Translations under genes and position numbers: made by a program
Shown: one piece after another, positions 1-8,225 of the stretch
How the letters are laid out: each line of letters begins with the position of its first letter
How positions within the stretch are numbered: position 1 is the stretch's first letter
Assembly (NCBI GenBank): GCA_018608735.1
Contig: JABAYZ010000272.1
Span: 1 to 14,488 of the forward strand
DNA length: 14,488 nucleotides
Reading direction: 5' to 3'
From: Flavobacteriaceae bacterium
Lineage (GTDB): Bacteria; Bacteroidota; Bacteroidia; Flavobacteriales; Flavobacteriaceae
Notes under the pieces: generated by a model
What the model was told of the DNA's origin: nothing
The model's database searches: none
The model's input: only the letters and a program-made list of their open reading frames with translations

Positions 1-50
1 CAACCGTCAGAGCCGAAATCTGATATTCTATCCAGTTGAACTACTGGGCC
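1..50 (-). tRNA. tRNA-Arg (anticodon UCG), 3' part cut off by window edge
   Basis: Read on the minus strand from 50 to 1, the sequence folds as the first 50 nt of a tRNA. It has acceptor strand GGCCCAG, then U8 A9, a D-stem GTTC/GAAT closing a loop that contains A14 and the GG pair, and an anticodon stem TCAGA/TCTGA around the 7-nt loop TTTCGGC. Positions 34-36 of that loop are TCG, which reads the Arg codon CGA, and U33 and the purine G37 are in place. The start of the variable region follows. The T-arm and the 3' acceptor strand lie outside the window, so acceptor pairing cannot be checked. It lies 7 nt after the stop codon of the YqeY-family gene on the same strand, so the two may share a transcript. 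Confidence 0.9.
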
Positions 51-57
51 ATTGTGT

Positions 58-504
58 TTAAGACAACTTCGCTTTTACTAAAGTTGATATTGTTTTGCCA
101 TCGGTTTTGCCCGCAAGGGTTTTACTCACCACTCCCATTACACGTCCCATGTCTTTCATTCCAGAAGCACCTAAAGATGCAATGGTGTCTACCACTACGT
201 TTTCGACTTCAGATTCGTCTAGCATTTGCGGCAAAAATTGACTGATTACTTCGACTTCAGCCAATTCAGGTTCTGCCAAATCCAAACGATTTTGTTCTGT
301 GAAAATAGCAGCACTGTCTTTTCGTTGTTTTACTAATTTTTGTAATAATTTAAACTCGTCTTCTTCATTCATCTCCGCATCAGCTCCACTTGTGCGGGCT
401 AATAAAATAGCGGATTTAATAGACCTTAACGCGGTCAAAGCAACCGTGTCTTTGGATTTCATAGCGGCTTTTAGCGCGGTCATAACTGAATCTTGTAAGC
501 TCAT
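58..504 (-). CDS. GatB/YqeY domain-containing protein
   Basis: This is a 148-residue soluble, helical protein of the GatB/YqeY family. The family is the stand-alone relative of the C-terminal tail domain of the GatB subunit of the tRNA-dependent amidotransferase. Family marks seen here are an N-terminal helix with LKAAMKSKD (11-19), the central QFLPQ (89-93), and a C-terminal helical part with MGRVMG (119-124) and AGKTDGK (131-137). The precise role is not established; tRNA binding is inferred from the GatB relation. I start it at the ATG at 504 (MSLQDSV) because the frame upstream to 546 adds 14 residues unlike the family. No Shine-Dalgarno is present. It lies beyond the terminator that follows ftsZ, so it probably has its own promoter in 505-557. 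A weak TATATTCG there resembles the Bacteroidetes -7 box (TAnnTTTG), but I see no good -33 partner. A tRNA-Arg follows after 7 nt. Confidence 0.9.
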   Translation of the reverse strand: MSLQDSVMTALKAAMKSKDTVALTALRSIKSAILLARTSGADAEMNEEDEFKLLQKLVKQRKDSAAIFTEQNRLDLAEPELAEVEVISQFLPQMLDESEVENVVVDTIASLGASGMKDMGRVMGVVSKTLAGKTDGKTISTLVKAKLS

Positions 505-557
505 AGATTTGACATTTAATTTAGAGTACGAATATAACAAAAACAACGATTTTTAGT

Positions 558-604
558 CTTAAAAATTAAAAAAACCTAAGAAATGAATTGAGTTCTCAGG
601 TTTT
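558..604 (-). terminator. Rho-independent terminator of the dcw operon after ftsZ
   Basis: On the minus strand, AAAACCTGAGAA (604-593) pairs with TTCTTAGGTTTT (582-571) across a 10-nt loop. This gives a 12-bp stem whose only flaw is one G-U pair. A T-rich tract (TTTTTTTAATTTTT, part of which is the end of the stem) follows directly. The hairpin starts about 20 nt after the ftsZ stop codon, as expected for the end of the operon. On the plus strand the stem is followed by TTTTAAATTT, so weak activity in the other direction is possible, but no plus-strand gene needs it. Confidence 0.88.
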
Positions 605-624
605 AAATTTAAGGATATCAAACG

Positions 625-2541
625 TTAATCGACGTTATCATGTAAATACGAATTATTAGAACGCAATTGAACCTCATCATTATCGTCCAGTCCTATACTA
701 GTTCTGGAGGATTGCACCTCTGAAGAATGTTCAACTTCATTCAAATCAACCCCCTGTCGTTTATAGGCAGGTTCTTTTTCAATTTCGTCAATTTTAGACG
801 TATTGAATTTGTAATTAAACGCTTTCATTTTTTGACGCCTTTCATCGGCTCTTTCACGAAGCGTTATAGAGATTGGACTATTATAAGGGTCGGTTGTTTC
901 TTCGGGCTCTGATGTCACCGTACGCTCCTGAACGGTAACTTTGGTAAACATCATTTCCTCATCTACATCAACCTCTGCAGTTTGTTTATCACCTTCATAT
1001 TTTTTTTCTGTTTGTTCTAAAACAATATGATCATCTAGAACATAACGCGTTTCTCCAGTTTCACTTGTTTCGGTAACTGGTATCAACTCGATGTAGTCAT
1101 TTACCTCAATGTTATTTACAGCAGTATCTTCAAGTGTGAATACTTCAACTTTTTCAGATTCTGACAGTGGTGCTTTATTTGAAATTGGCATATCAAACGT
1201 TAACATCGTTTGATCTTCTTCATCCGCTTCAATATGAGTTTCTTTAGACGGCATAGTGGTGACTTCATTTATAACAAAGTCATCTTCGTTTACTTCTAAA
1301 TCTATATCTTCATAAACAACATCTATATTTTTTATAGCCGCTGTACTCGGAATTAAATCTAGGGCACTAACCTCTTCCACAATGCCCTCCGTAGGCACTT
1401 CTTCTAAACTATAAACCACCGTTGCAGTGTCTTCACTCGTAACACGAGCTGAAGGTGTATTTACTGGGCTCAACGGGGTCAAGTCATGTTCCATTTTTTG
1501 TTCATCCTCAAGCGCATGAACTACTTTTTTAACTTCGGTGTTTGTGATGTCATTTTGTTGATCAACATCAAATCCCGTAGCAATAATCGTTACAGAAATA
1601 GCATCTCCTAAGCCTTCATCTTCTCCGACTCCCATGATAATATTAGCGCCATAACCAGCTTCGGCTTGGATATGATCATTTATTTCTCCTATTTCATCAA
1701 TCGTAATTTCTTGAGCGCCAGAGACGATGAGCAATAATACGTTCTTGGCTCCAGTAATTTTATTATCGTTAAGCAATGGAGAATCTAAAGCATTTGTAAT
1801 TGCTTCTTGCGCTCTGTTTTTTCCAGATGCAGAAGACGAGCCCATAATGGCTGTACCACTATTACTTAGTACGGTTTTGGCATCACGTAAATCAATATTT
1901 TGCAAGTAGTGGTGGGTGATGACTTCAGCTATACCACGAGCAGCGGTAGAAAGCACTTCATCAGCTTTAGAGAACCCAGCTTTAAATCCTAAATTGCCAT
2001 AGACTTCTCTTAACTTATTGTTATTTATAATTACTAATGAGTCAACCGTTTTTCTAAATTTTTCAATCCCTTGATGGGCTTGAGCATTTCTTATTTTACC
2101 TTCAAACTCAAAGGGCATCGTCACAATTCCTACTGTGAGAATATCCATTTCTTTGGCCATTTTTGCAATGATTGGTGCAGCCCCAGTTCCAGTTCCTCCT
2201 CCCATACCTGCTGTGATAAATACCATTTTGGTATTTGTCGATAACATCGTACGAATATCTTCTAAACTTTCAACCGCAGATTGCTCACCGATTTCAGGAT
2301 TAGCACCTGCACCTAAGCCTTCTGTTAAGTTAACTCCTAGTTGGATTTTGTTAGGAACCCCACTATTGTTTAAGGCTTGTGAATCGGTATTACAGATCAC
2401 AAAATCGACCCCTTTGATGCCTTGTTTAAACATGTGGTTGATCGCATTACTTCCGCCCCCACCTACTCCAATCACCTTGATGATGTTGGATTGGTTTTTT
2501 GGGAGATCGAAGGTGATTCCAAAATTGTTATTGCTGCTCAT
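625..2541 (-). CDS. ftsZ: cell division protein FtsZ, long-tailed Bacteroidetes form
   Basis: This is the tubulin-like GTPase that polymerises into the Z ring at midcell. The GTPase core covers about residues 15-325. It has the glycine-rich GVGGGGSNA (25-33), the tubulin signature GGGTGTG (114-120), and the T7 synergy loop NIDLRD with N215, D217 and D220, so a catalytically competent polymer is expected. The protein has 638 residues, against about 380 in E. coli. The extra length is an acidic, Glu/Asp/Thr/Val-rich linker (about 330-555), then a basic segment with RADERRQKMKAFNYKF (564-579) and EKEPAYKRQGVDL (588-600), and a terminal SNNSYLHDNVD (628-638). As I recall, the last two blocks are conserved in flavobacterial FtsZ. 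It is the last gene of the operon, 26 nt after ftsA and just before a strong terminator. The ATG start has no Shine-Dalgarno. Confidence 0.98.
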   Translation of the reverse strand: MSSNNNFGITFDLPKNQSNIIKVIGVGGGGSNAINHMFKQGIKGVDFVICNTDSQALNNSGVPNKIQLGVNLTEGLGAGANPEIGEQSAVESLEDIRTMLSTNTKMVFITAGMGGGTGTGAAPIIAKMAKEMDILTVGIVTMPFEFEGKIRNAQAHQGIEKFRKTVDSLVIINNNKLREVYGNLGFKAGFSKADEVLSTAARGIAEVITHHYLQNIDLRDAKTVLSNSGTAIMGSSSASGKNRAQEAITNALDSPLLNDNKITGAKNVLLLIVSGAQEITIDEIGEINDHIQAEAGYGANIIMGVGEDEGLGDAISVTIIATGFDVDQQNDITNTEVKKVVHALEDEQKMEHDLTPLSPVNTPSARVTSEDTATVVYSLEEVPTEGIVEEVSALDLIPSTAAIKNIDVVYEDIDLEVNEDDFVINEVTTMPSKETHIEADEEDQTMLTFDMPISNKAPLSESEKVEVFTLEDTAVNNIEVNDYIELIPVTETSETGETRYVLDDHIVLEQTEKKYEGDKQTAEVDVDEEMMFTKVTVQERTVTSEPEETTDPYNSPISITLRERADERRQKMKAFNYKFNTSKIDEIEKEPAYKRQGVDLNEVEHSSEVQSSRTSIGLDDNDEVQLRSNNSYLHDNVD

Positions 2542-2567
2542 ATACTTAATTTTACTGGTTATAAATT

Positions 2568-3875
2568 TTATTCTGCGTTGTCCAAAAAGTCTTTAACTCT
2601 TTCGGTTAATTTATCCAAAAAGCTTCGATTATCTCGAGGCGTTTCAATAGGTACCTGCATAGGCTCTTCTTCCGAGTCTGCTTCGGCTTCTGGAGTTTCA
2701 ATACTTCGTTTTTCTTGACGCTCTAAGCTATCCATTACTAAGCCTACCGCAGTAGCATACATTGGGCTTGTAATATCACTATCGCTATCGCCTGCTAAAT
2801 GTTCATTTGGATACCCTACCCGTGTATCCATCCCTGTAATGTATTCTACTAATTGTTTGAGGTGTTTCAACTGACTTCCACCACCCGTTAACACGATACC
2901 GGCGATGAGTTTTTTCTTCTGTTCTTCGTGACCATAATTTTTTATCTCAACATAGACCTGCTCAATAATTTCTACCACTCTAGCATGTATGATTTTTGAT
3001 AAGTTTTTGAGGGTGATTTCTTTGGGATCACGTCCTCTCAAACCAGGGATCGATACGATTTCATTTTCCTTGTTTTCGCCTGGCCATGCAGATCCAAATT
3101 TTATTTTTAAAAGCTCAGCCTGTTTTTCTATAATCGAACATCCTTCTTTGATGTCCTCAGTAATGACATTTCCACCAAATGGAATCACTGCCGTATGGCG
3201 AATAATACCATCTTTAAAGACTGCTAAATCTGTAGTTCCACCTCCTATATCAATTAGAGCAACGCCAGCTTCTTTTTCTTCTTGACTCAATACTGCATTT
3301 GCCGAGGCTAATGGCTCTAAAGTGATGCCGTCTAAATCCAAACCAGCAGTTTGTACACAGCGGCCAATATTTCTAATGGACGATACTTGCCCAACAACCA
3401 CATGGAAATTTGCTTCTAGGCGTTCGCCATACATGCCTATGGGCTCTTTTATTTCTGCCTGTCCATCGACTTTATAATCTTGGGGTAAGACATGAATAAT
3501 TTCTTCTCCGGGAAGCATCACTAGTTTATGAACTTGGTTAATAAGGCGATCAATATCGTCTTCATTGATCACTAACTCTGAATTTTCTCGAGTAATATAA
3601 TCACTGTGCTGAAGACTGCGAATGTGTTGTCCTGCAATACCTACGGTGACTTCTCCAATCTTAAGACCTGAGTTGGCTTCTGACTCCAAAACCGCTTGTT
3701 GAATGGACTGAATGGTTTGTGTAATATTATTTACTACACCTCTATGCACACCAAGACTTTTGGATTTACCAATGCCTAGTATTTCTAATTTATCATACTC
3801 GTTTTTGCGGCCAATCATGGCTACAATTTTTGTAGTTCCAATATCTAATCCTACTGAGATGTTTTGAGCTTCCAT
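2568..3875 (-). CDS. ftsA: cell division protein FtsA
   Basis: This is an actin-like ATPase that tethers FtsZ filaments to the inner membrane and recruits later divisome proteins. With the start chosen here it has 435 residues. Actin-fold marks are phosphate-1 DIGTTK (11-16), phosphate-2 DIGGGTTD (209-216) and the adenosine motif LTGGGS (329-334). Residues of about 83-165 form the SHS2/1C subdomain typical of FtsA in place of actin subdomain 1B. After an acidic linker (about 385-413), the C-terminal RSFLDKLTERVKDFLD (417-432) is an amphipathic helix, the expected membrane-targeting sequence. I start at the ATG at 3875 (MEAQNISVGLDIG), 4 nt after the ftsQ stop and preceded by an A-rich stretch. 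The in-frame ATG at 3911 would add 12 atypical residues and overlap ftsQ by 32 nt. Confidence 0.97.
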   Translation of the reverse strand: MEAQNISVGLDIGTTKIVAMIGRKNEYDKLEILGIGKSKSLGVHRGVVNNITQTIQSIQQAVLESEANSGLKIGEVTVGIAGQHIRSLQHSDYITRENSELVINEDDIDRLINQVHKLVMLPGEEIIHVLPQDYKVDGQAEIKEPIGMYGERLEANFHVVVGQVSSIRNIGRCVQTAGLDLDGITLEPLASANAVLSQEEKEAGVALIDIGGGTTDLAVFKDGIIRHTAVIPFGGNVITEDIKEGCSIIEKQAELLKIKFGSAWPGENKENEIVSIPGLRGRDPKEITLKNLSKIIHARVVEIIEQVYVEIKNYGHEEQKKKLIAGIVLTGGGSQLKHLKQLVEYITGMDTRVGYPNEHLAGDSDSDITSPMYATAVGLVMDSLERQEKRSIETPEAEADSEEEPMQVPIETPRDNRSFLDKLTERVKDFLDNAE

Positions 3876-3879
3876 ACAA

Positions 3880-4599
3880 TTATTTTTTTGTGCAAACAAC
3901 TTGATTCTCAAATTGTAAATTCACGCTTTTATAAATATCTAGTGCTTTATCTTGTTTTGCTTTTTGATAAAACGCTTTTAAATTTTTCATTTTTAGATCT
4001 AAATTGTCAAGATTCCCAACTAAAACTTCAAAATCAATTAATCTCAATTTTAGACTTATGTCTTTGTTTTCATCTAGACGAATTTCAGTAACATAGGTTT
4101 TTAAAAACGGGTCTTTAAAAATTTTAAACGCTACTTTATAGAGGTTTTCTAAATCGTCTTTTTCAACAGCACCAGTAATCAATGGAACACGCGCGCTATG
4201 TTGTGATGACAATGGCATCGATAAACCGTCTTCATCAATATAAAATAGGGGCTTAGAATGTACTCTTGCTATGGGACGTTTTTGCTCTATTTTTGCCCTA
4301 ACCTCCCCATTTATAGTAAGATACACCTCAGCAGACTTGATCATGTCATCTGACTCGAGCAAAAACTCCATCTTCCTCAAATCTAAATTATCTTTAGGTA
4401 AAATATACAGTTGTTCTTGATTTTGTATTAACAATTTATTAACCGTTTCTGTGGTGATATAGAGGTTCTCTTTTCCCATGAATTGGACAGCGATTTTAGA
4501 TACTGGACGACTGTTATTTTTATAGGATGAAAAGGCATACAAAAACACTACTATCCCTAGCAATAACACCCCTTTTATAAGATTCCAATTAATACGCAT
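3880..4599 (-). CDS. ftsQ: cell division protein FtsQ
   Basis: This is a 239-residue bitopic inner-membrane protein of the divisome, which links early and late division proteins with FtsL and FtsB. A short cytoplasmic N-terminus is followed by one membrane helix (about 7-25). The periplasmic part comes next: a POTRA-like region (about 33-105) and an FtsQ-type beta domain containing RPIARV (108-113), FYIDEDG (119-125) and VPLITG (138-143). Sequence conservation in this family is low. The call therefore rests on this topology, the YIDEDG-type block and the position between murC and ftsA, which is the standard dcw place. Its ATG overlaps the end of murC by 11 nt, the longest overlap in the cluster, which suggests translational coupling. 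No Shine-Dalgarno is seen. Confidence 0.93.
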   Translation of the reverse strand: MRINWNLIKGVLLLGIVVFLYAFSSYKNNSRPVSKIAVQFMGKENLYITTETVNKLLIQNQEQLYILPKDNLDLRKMEFLLESDDMIKSAEVYLTINGEVRAKIEQKRPIARVHSKPLFYIDEDGLSMPLSSQHSARVPLITGAVEKDDLENLYKVAFKIFKDPFLKTYVTEIRLDENKDISLKLRLIDFEVLVGNLDNLDLKMKNLKAFYQKAKQDKALDIYKSVNLQFENQVVCTKK

Positions 4600-5941
4600 A
4601 ACTTAATTTTTCTTTTAGTTCAGAGACTTCAACTCCAATATCACCTGCCCCAAGGGTTAAAAATATAGGGTATCCCAAATTTTTAATTTCTCCTACAATC
4701 TCTGATTTTGATATGACTTGTTTTATTGGACTTTCAATTTTTTCTAACAACCAACTGGATGTAACTCCAGGGATAGGGCGCTCTCTTGCGGGATAGATTT
4801 CTAATAAAAAAGTAGCCTCAAATTGCGATAAACTCTCCGCAAACTCATCTGCAAAATCTTGTGTTCTACTATACAAGTGGGGCTGAAATACTACCGCTAC
4901 TTTTTGGTTTGGATACATCTCTCTGACGGCTTGATGCACCGCATTAATTTCGGTAGGATGGTGTGCATAGTCATCTATAAACACAAACGCCTCTGTTTTA
5001 ATTTGATAGGTAAAACGCCTCTTTACTCCTCTATAGGATTGTAATGCTAGTTTTAATACCGCTGTGTCACAACCAAACTCCAAGGCCATTGCCATGGCTG
5101 CTAGGGCATTGGATATATTATGTGTTCCTGGCAAATGAAAAACAAGGTTTTTAATTAAACCTGTTGGGGTTTGAATATCAAACTGATAGGACCCGTTATC
5201 AATCCGAATGTTTTTTGCACTATAATCTGCAGCTTCATTGACCGCATAAGTGATCCCTTCTAATGGCAAGCCTTTGCGAATGAATAATTTACCTGTTGGT
5301 TTAATGTTGTGTGTAAACTCTTTGAATGTTTCTACGAGATCGGCTTCAGATTTATAAATATCTAAATGGTCCGCATCCATCGAAGTAATACATGCAAAGT
5401 CTGGACTGAGCGTTAAAAATGAACGGTCAAATTCATCAGCCTCTACAACTGATATTTCAGTGCCATTTTGAATGAGGTTGGATTGATAGTTTTCCGATAT
5501 ACCGCCAATAAATGCCGTAACTTTCTCATTACACTGATACATTAAATGTCCTAAAATACTGCTCGTAGTCGTTTTACCATGAGTCCCCGCAATGGCCAAA
5601 CATTGGGTGTGCGCGGTCACTAATCCCAGGACTTCCGAACGTTTCAAGATTTGAAAATTATGAGTTTTAAAATATTGTAAGACCGAATTTGATTCTGAAA
5701 TAGCTGGCGTAAATACAATCAACGTATTTCTAGAATCCATAAACTGCTCATCAATAGTATCAATATCCGTATCAAACTGAGTATCTATACCCAATTCCAC
5801 AAGTGCTGCTGTAATCGAAGAGGCGGTTTTATCATACCCCCCTACAGCTTTACCCGCAGCGGCAAAGAATTTTGCAAGTGCACTCATCCCAACACCGCCA
5901 ATGCCTATAAAGTATACGTTATGGATATTTTTTAAATTCAT
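4589..5941 (-). CDS. murC: UDP-N-acetylmuramate--L-alanine ligase MurC
   Basis: This cytoplasmic ligase adds L-Ala to UDP-MurNAc using ATP, the first step of stem-peptide synthesis. It has 450 residues, slightly shorter than the E. coli enzyme (491). The three Mur ligase domains are visible. The N-terminal UDP-binding fold carries GIGGVGMSALA (13-23). The central ATPase domain has the P-loop GTHGKTTT (119-126), EADEFDRS (167-174) and DADHLD (189-194). The C-terminal domain contains DDYAHHPTE (323-331) and QPHLYSRT (353-360). GTHGKT rather than GTNGKT and the DDYAHHP block separate MurC from MurD, MurE and MurF. The related ligase Mpl is unlikely given length and context. It starts within ATGA, overlapping the murG stop by 4 nt, and ends inside ftsQ. 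Confidence 0.97.
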   Translation of the reverse strand: MNLKNIHNVYFIGIGGVGMSALAKFFAAAGKAVGGYDKTASSITAALVELGIDTQFDTDIDTIDEQFMDSRNTLIVFTPAISESNSVLQYFKTHNFQILKRSEVLGLVTAHTQCLAIAGTHGKTTTSSILGHLMYQCNEKVTAFIGGISENYQSNLIQNGTEISVVEADEFDRSFLTLSPDFACITSMDADHLDIYKSEADLVETFKEFTHNIKPTGKLFIRKGLPLEGITYAVNEAADYSAKNIRIDNGSYQFDIQTPTGLIKNLVFHLPGTHNISNALAAMAMALEFGCDTAVLKLALQSYRGVKRRFTYQIKTEAFVFIDDYAHHPTEINAVHQAVREMYPNQKVAVVFQPHLYSRTQDFADEFAESLSQFEATFLLEIYPARERPIPGVTSSWLLEKIESPIKQVISKSEIVGEIKNLGYPIFLTLGAGDIGVEVSELKEKLSYAY

Positions 5942-7032
5942 TTAGTTAGTAACGTTTCAATTTGATCGACAATTGTTTGAGTCGCTTGTTTTAATGCTAA
6001 TTTTTTAATGTGTATTGACAGTTCTTCTTGCTGTGTTTCGGATGTTATGAGGGCTGAGAATTGAGCTTCAAAACTTGATTCTAAATCGTCTTCACGAATT
6101 AAGAGTGCCGCTTTTTTTTCTGAAACAGCTAATGCGTTTTTGGTTTGATGGTCCTCTGACACATTTGGAGAGGGAATGAAAATTACGGGCTTTCCTACCA
6201 CGCAAAGCTCAGAAACTGAACTTGCTCCAGCTCTAGAAATTACAATATCTGCAGCGGCATAGGCTAAATCCATTCGATTTAGAAAGGTGTGTACCTGTAC
6301 ATTTTCATTTGAATTATACCCACTATAATCATCTGCATATAATTTTCCACATTGCCATATAATCTGGATATCTAATGTTTTGAAATATTCCAGTTCTGAT
6401 TCAATCAGTTGATTTATGCGACGTGCCCCTAAGCTCCCTCCTAGAACTAGCAGTGTTTTTTTACTAGAATCTAGTTTGAAAAAAACTTGTGCCTCTTCTA
6501 ATTTTTGATCTAATTCTAATACATCTTGGCGCACTGGGTTTCCTGTTAAAATCAATTTTTCTTTAGGAAAAAACCGTTCTAAACCTTCATAAGCGACACA
6601 AATTTTGTTTGCCTTTTTGGACAACAACTTATTGGTGATTCCTGGAAATGAATTTTGCTCTTGAATTAACGTTGGCACGCCTTTCATAGCCGCTATTTGT
6701 AGTAACGGTCCACTAGCAAAACCACCTGTTCCAATAACAACATCGGGTTTAAACGCATTTACAATCGCCATAGATTTAACCAAACTCACTATCAATTTTA
6801 TAGGAAATAATACATTTTTAAACGTCAATCGTCTTTGAATTCCCGAAATCCACAGGCCTTTAATTTTATAGCCCGCTTGTGGTACTTTTTGCATTTCCAT
6901 TTTATCTTTTGCACCCACAAATAAAAACTCTGATTTTGGGAATCGCGCTTTTAACTCGTTTGCAATGGCAATCGCAGGGTAGATATGACCCCCTGTTCCT
7001 CCACCAGATAATATGAATTTATAGTGCTTCAT
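5938..7032 (-). CDS. murG: undecaprenyldiphospho-muramoylpentapeptide beta-N-acetylglucosaminyltransferase MurG
   Basis: This is a peripheral inner-membrane GT28 glycosyltransferase. It moves GlcNAc from UDP-GlcNAc to lipid I to make lipid II. It has 364 residues, the normal size. The N-terminal domain has the lipid-I binding loop GGGTGGH (10-16) with IYPAIAIANEL after it, and a second glycine loop GTGGFASGP (101-109). The C-terminal domain has the third loop GGSLGAR (198-204) and the UDP-GlcNAc site RAGASSVSE (267-275), followed by EDHQTKNA (293-300). It is coupled to its neighbours: its ATG shares one base with the ftsW stop (TAATG), and its TGA lies in an ATGA overlap with the murC start. 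Confidence 0.98.
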   Translation of the reverse strand: MKHYKFILSGGGTGGHIYPAIAIANELKARFPKSEFLFVGAKDKMEMQKVPQAGYKIKGLWISGIQRRLTFKNVLFPIKLIVSLVKSMAIVNAFKPDVVIGTGGFASGPLLQIAAMKGVPTLIQEQNSFPGITNKLLSKKANKICVAYEGLERFFPKEKLILTGNPVRQDVLELDQKLEEAQVFFKLDSSKKTLLVLGGSLGARRINQLIESELEYFKTLDIQIIWQCGKLYADDYSGYNSNENVQVHTFLNRMDLAYAAADIVISRAGASSVSELCVVGKPVIFIPSPNVSEDHQTKNALAVSEKKAALLIREDDLESSFEAQFSALITSETQQEELSIHIKKLALKQATQTIVDQIETLLTK

Positions 7033-8225
7033 TACAGTGCTTCGCTTAATATTTCTAACGGATGTTGCTCTTCGTTTTCTAGTGTTTTTTCAGCGGTTCG
7101 TTTGACACTTACACTGAGTACGATTCCCAATGCCAAACAAGTTACCCAAATAGAAGTTCCTCCACTACTAATGAGCGGTAAGGTTTGTCCTGTTACTGGA
7201 AACAACTCCACGGCAACTCCCATATTTACTAGGGCCTGAAACACGATTGGAATTCCAACACCTATAGTTAATAGCTTTCCAAATACCGTATCCGATTTTT
7301 GAGCTACAATTACAATTCTAAACAATAACCACAAATAAAGAAATAGCAACAGCATACCCCCTATTAATCCATACTCTTCTATTATGATCGCAAAAATAAA
7401 ATCGGATGAGGACTGAGGTAAAAAGTTTTTCTGAACACTCTTCCCTGGACCTAACCCCTGAATTCCACCTGTTGCTATGGCTATTTTTGCTTTTTCAATT
7501 TGATAATCCTCTTGAGTAACTTCTGCATCCATAAAATTGGAAATTCGACTTGTCCATGTATCAACTCTATTGGGCATTAAATTCGGAAATGCTTTTGCTG
7601 TTAACACAAAAAACGTCAAGACGAGTAAACCCATGCCTATAATAACTGCTAGATATTTGAAAGGATATCCACCCAGAAATGTTAATAAAATTACCATTGA
7701 GAAAATAAGAGCTGCAGTTGAAAAGTTGGCAGGAAGAATCAACGCTAGGATTACAAAAACGGGTACCCATAGCGGTAAAATTGAAGCCTTGAATGTCACT
7801 ACTTCCTCCTTAACTTTAGACAAATAGCGCGCTACAAATACCATTAAAACTAAAGCAGACAAGGTAGAGGGTTGGAAAGTAAAACCTACGATTGGTACTC
7901 GAATCCAACGACTTGCATTAGCACCTCCAATCAAGGTACCTTGAAGCATAGTAATTATTAATAGTATTAAAACTACGGGAATCATGACCATAGATAGCCC
8001 TCTAAAATAACGGTACGGAATTTTGTGAACGCCATATATAATTGAAAACCCCAAAAACAGGTGCACAAAATGTTTGATAAAATAATTGAAGGTATTGCTT
8101 CCACTTCCAATGTAGGCGAGGTTACTCGCTGCACTATAGACCGGTAGAAATGAAAATATTGCCATTAGGGCTGCAATGGCCCAAATGATTCGATCTCCTT
8201 TTATGTTATCAAATAATGTTTTCAT
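7032..8225 (-). CDS. ftsW: SEDS-family septal peptidoglycan glycosyltransferase FtsW
   Basis: This is a polytopic inner-membrane protein that polymerises lipid II during septation together with its partner PBP. It has 397 residues with about ten hydrophobic segments beginning at residue 13. SEDS marks are GANASRWI (101-108), FQPST (117-121), GGIQGLGPGKS (253-263), and LPQSSSDFIFA (269-279) with the expected catalytic Asp at 275. PVTGQTLPLISSGGTS (343-358) follows near the C-terminus. RodA is the alternative, but the position between murD and murG in the dcw cluster and co-occurrence with ftsI support FtsW. One oddity is that the conserved Lys that usually follows QPSxxxK is absent (QPSTLSA). 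Start and stop codons each share one base with murD and murG (TAATG). Confidence 0.95.
   Translation of the reverse strand: MKTLFDNIKGDRIIWAIAALMAIFSFLPVYSAASNLAYIGSGSNTFNYFIKHFVHLFLGFSIIYGVHKIPYRYFRGLSMVMIPVVLILLIITMLQGTLIGGANASRWIRVPIVGFTFQPSTLSALVLMVFVARYLSKVKEEVVTFKASILPLWVPVFVILALILPANFSTAALIFSMVILLTFLGGYPFKYLAVIIGMGLLVLTFFVLTAKAFPNLMPNRVDTWTSRISNFMDAEVTQEDYQIEKAKIAIATGGIQGLGPGKSVQKNFLPQSSSDFIFAIIIEEYGLIGGMLLLFLYLWLLFRIVIVAQKSDTVFGKLLTIGVGIPIVFQALVNMGVAVELFPVTGQTLPLISSGGTSIWVTCLALGIVLSVSVKRTAEKTLENEEQHPLEILSEAL

Noticed and set aside
36..245. Plus-strand frame of 69 codons overlapping the tRNA and the yqeY end
   Set aside because: It begins inside the tRNA gene and is antisense to the conserved C-terminus of the YqeY-family protein. 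There is no sign of a real gene.
505..557. Possible Bacteroidetes promoter (TATATTCG as -7 box) before the yqeY-family gene
   Set aside because: The -7-like match is imperfect and no TTTG-like -33 box sits at the right spacing. A promoter is expected here from the terminator upstream, but I cannot place it.
615..1203. 14-nt direct repeat ATATCAAACGTTAA at 615-628 and 1190-1203
   Set aside because: One copy spans the ftsZ stop codon and the other lies in the ftsZ linker codons. Only two short AT-rich copies exist with no further similarity, so chance is enough.
2135..2596. Plus-strand open frame of 153 codons opposite the start of ftsZ
   Set aside because: It lies wholly opposite the conserved GTPase core of ftsZ, has an odd Pro/Leu/Ile-rich composition and matches no family I know. 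It is a frame shadow.
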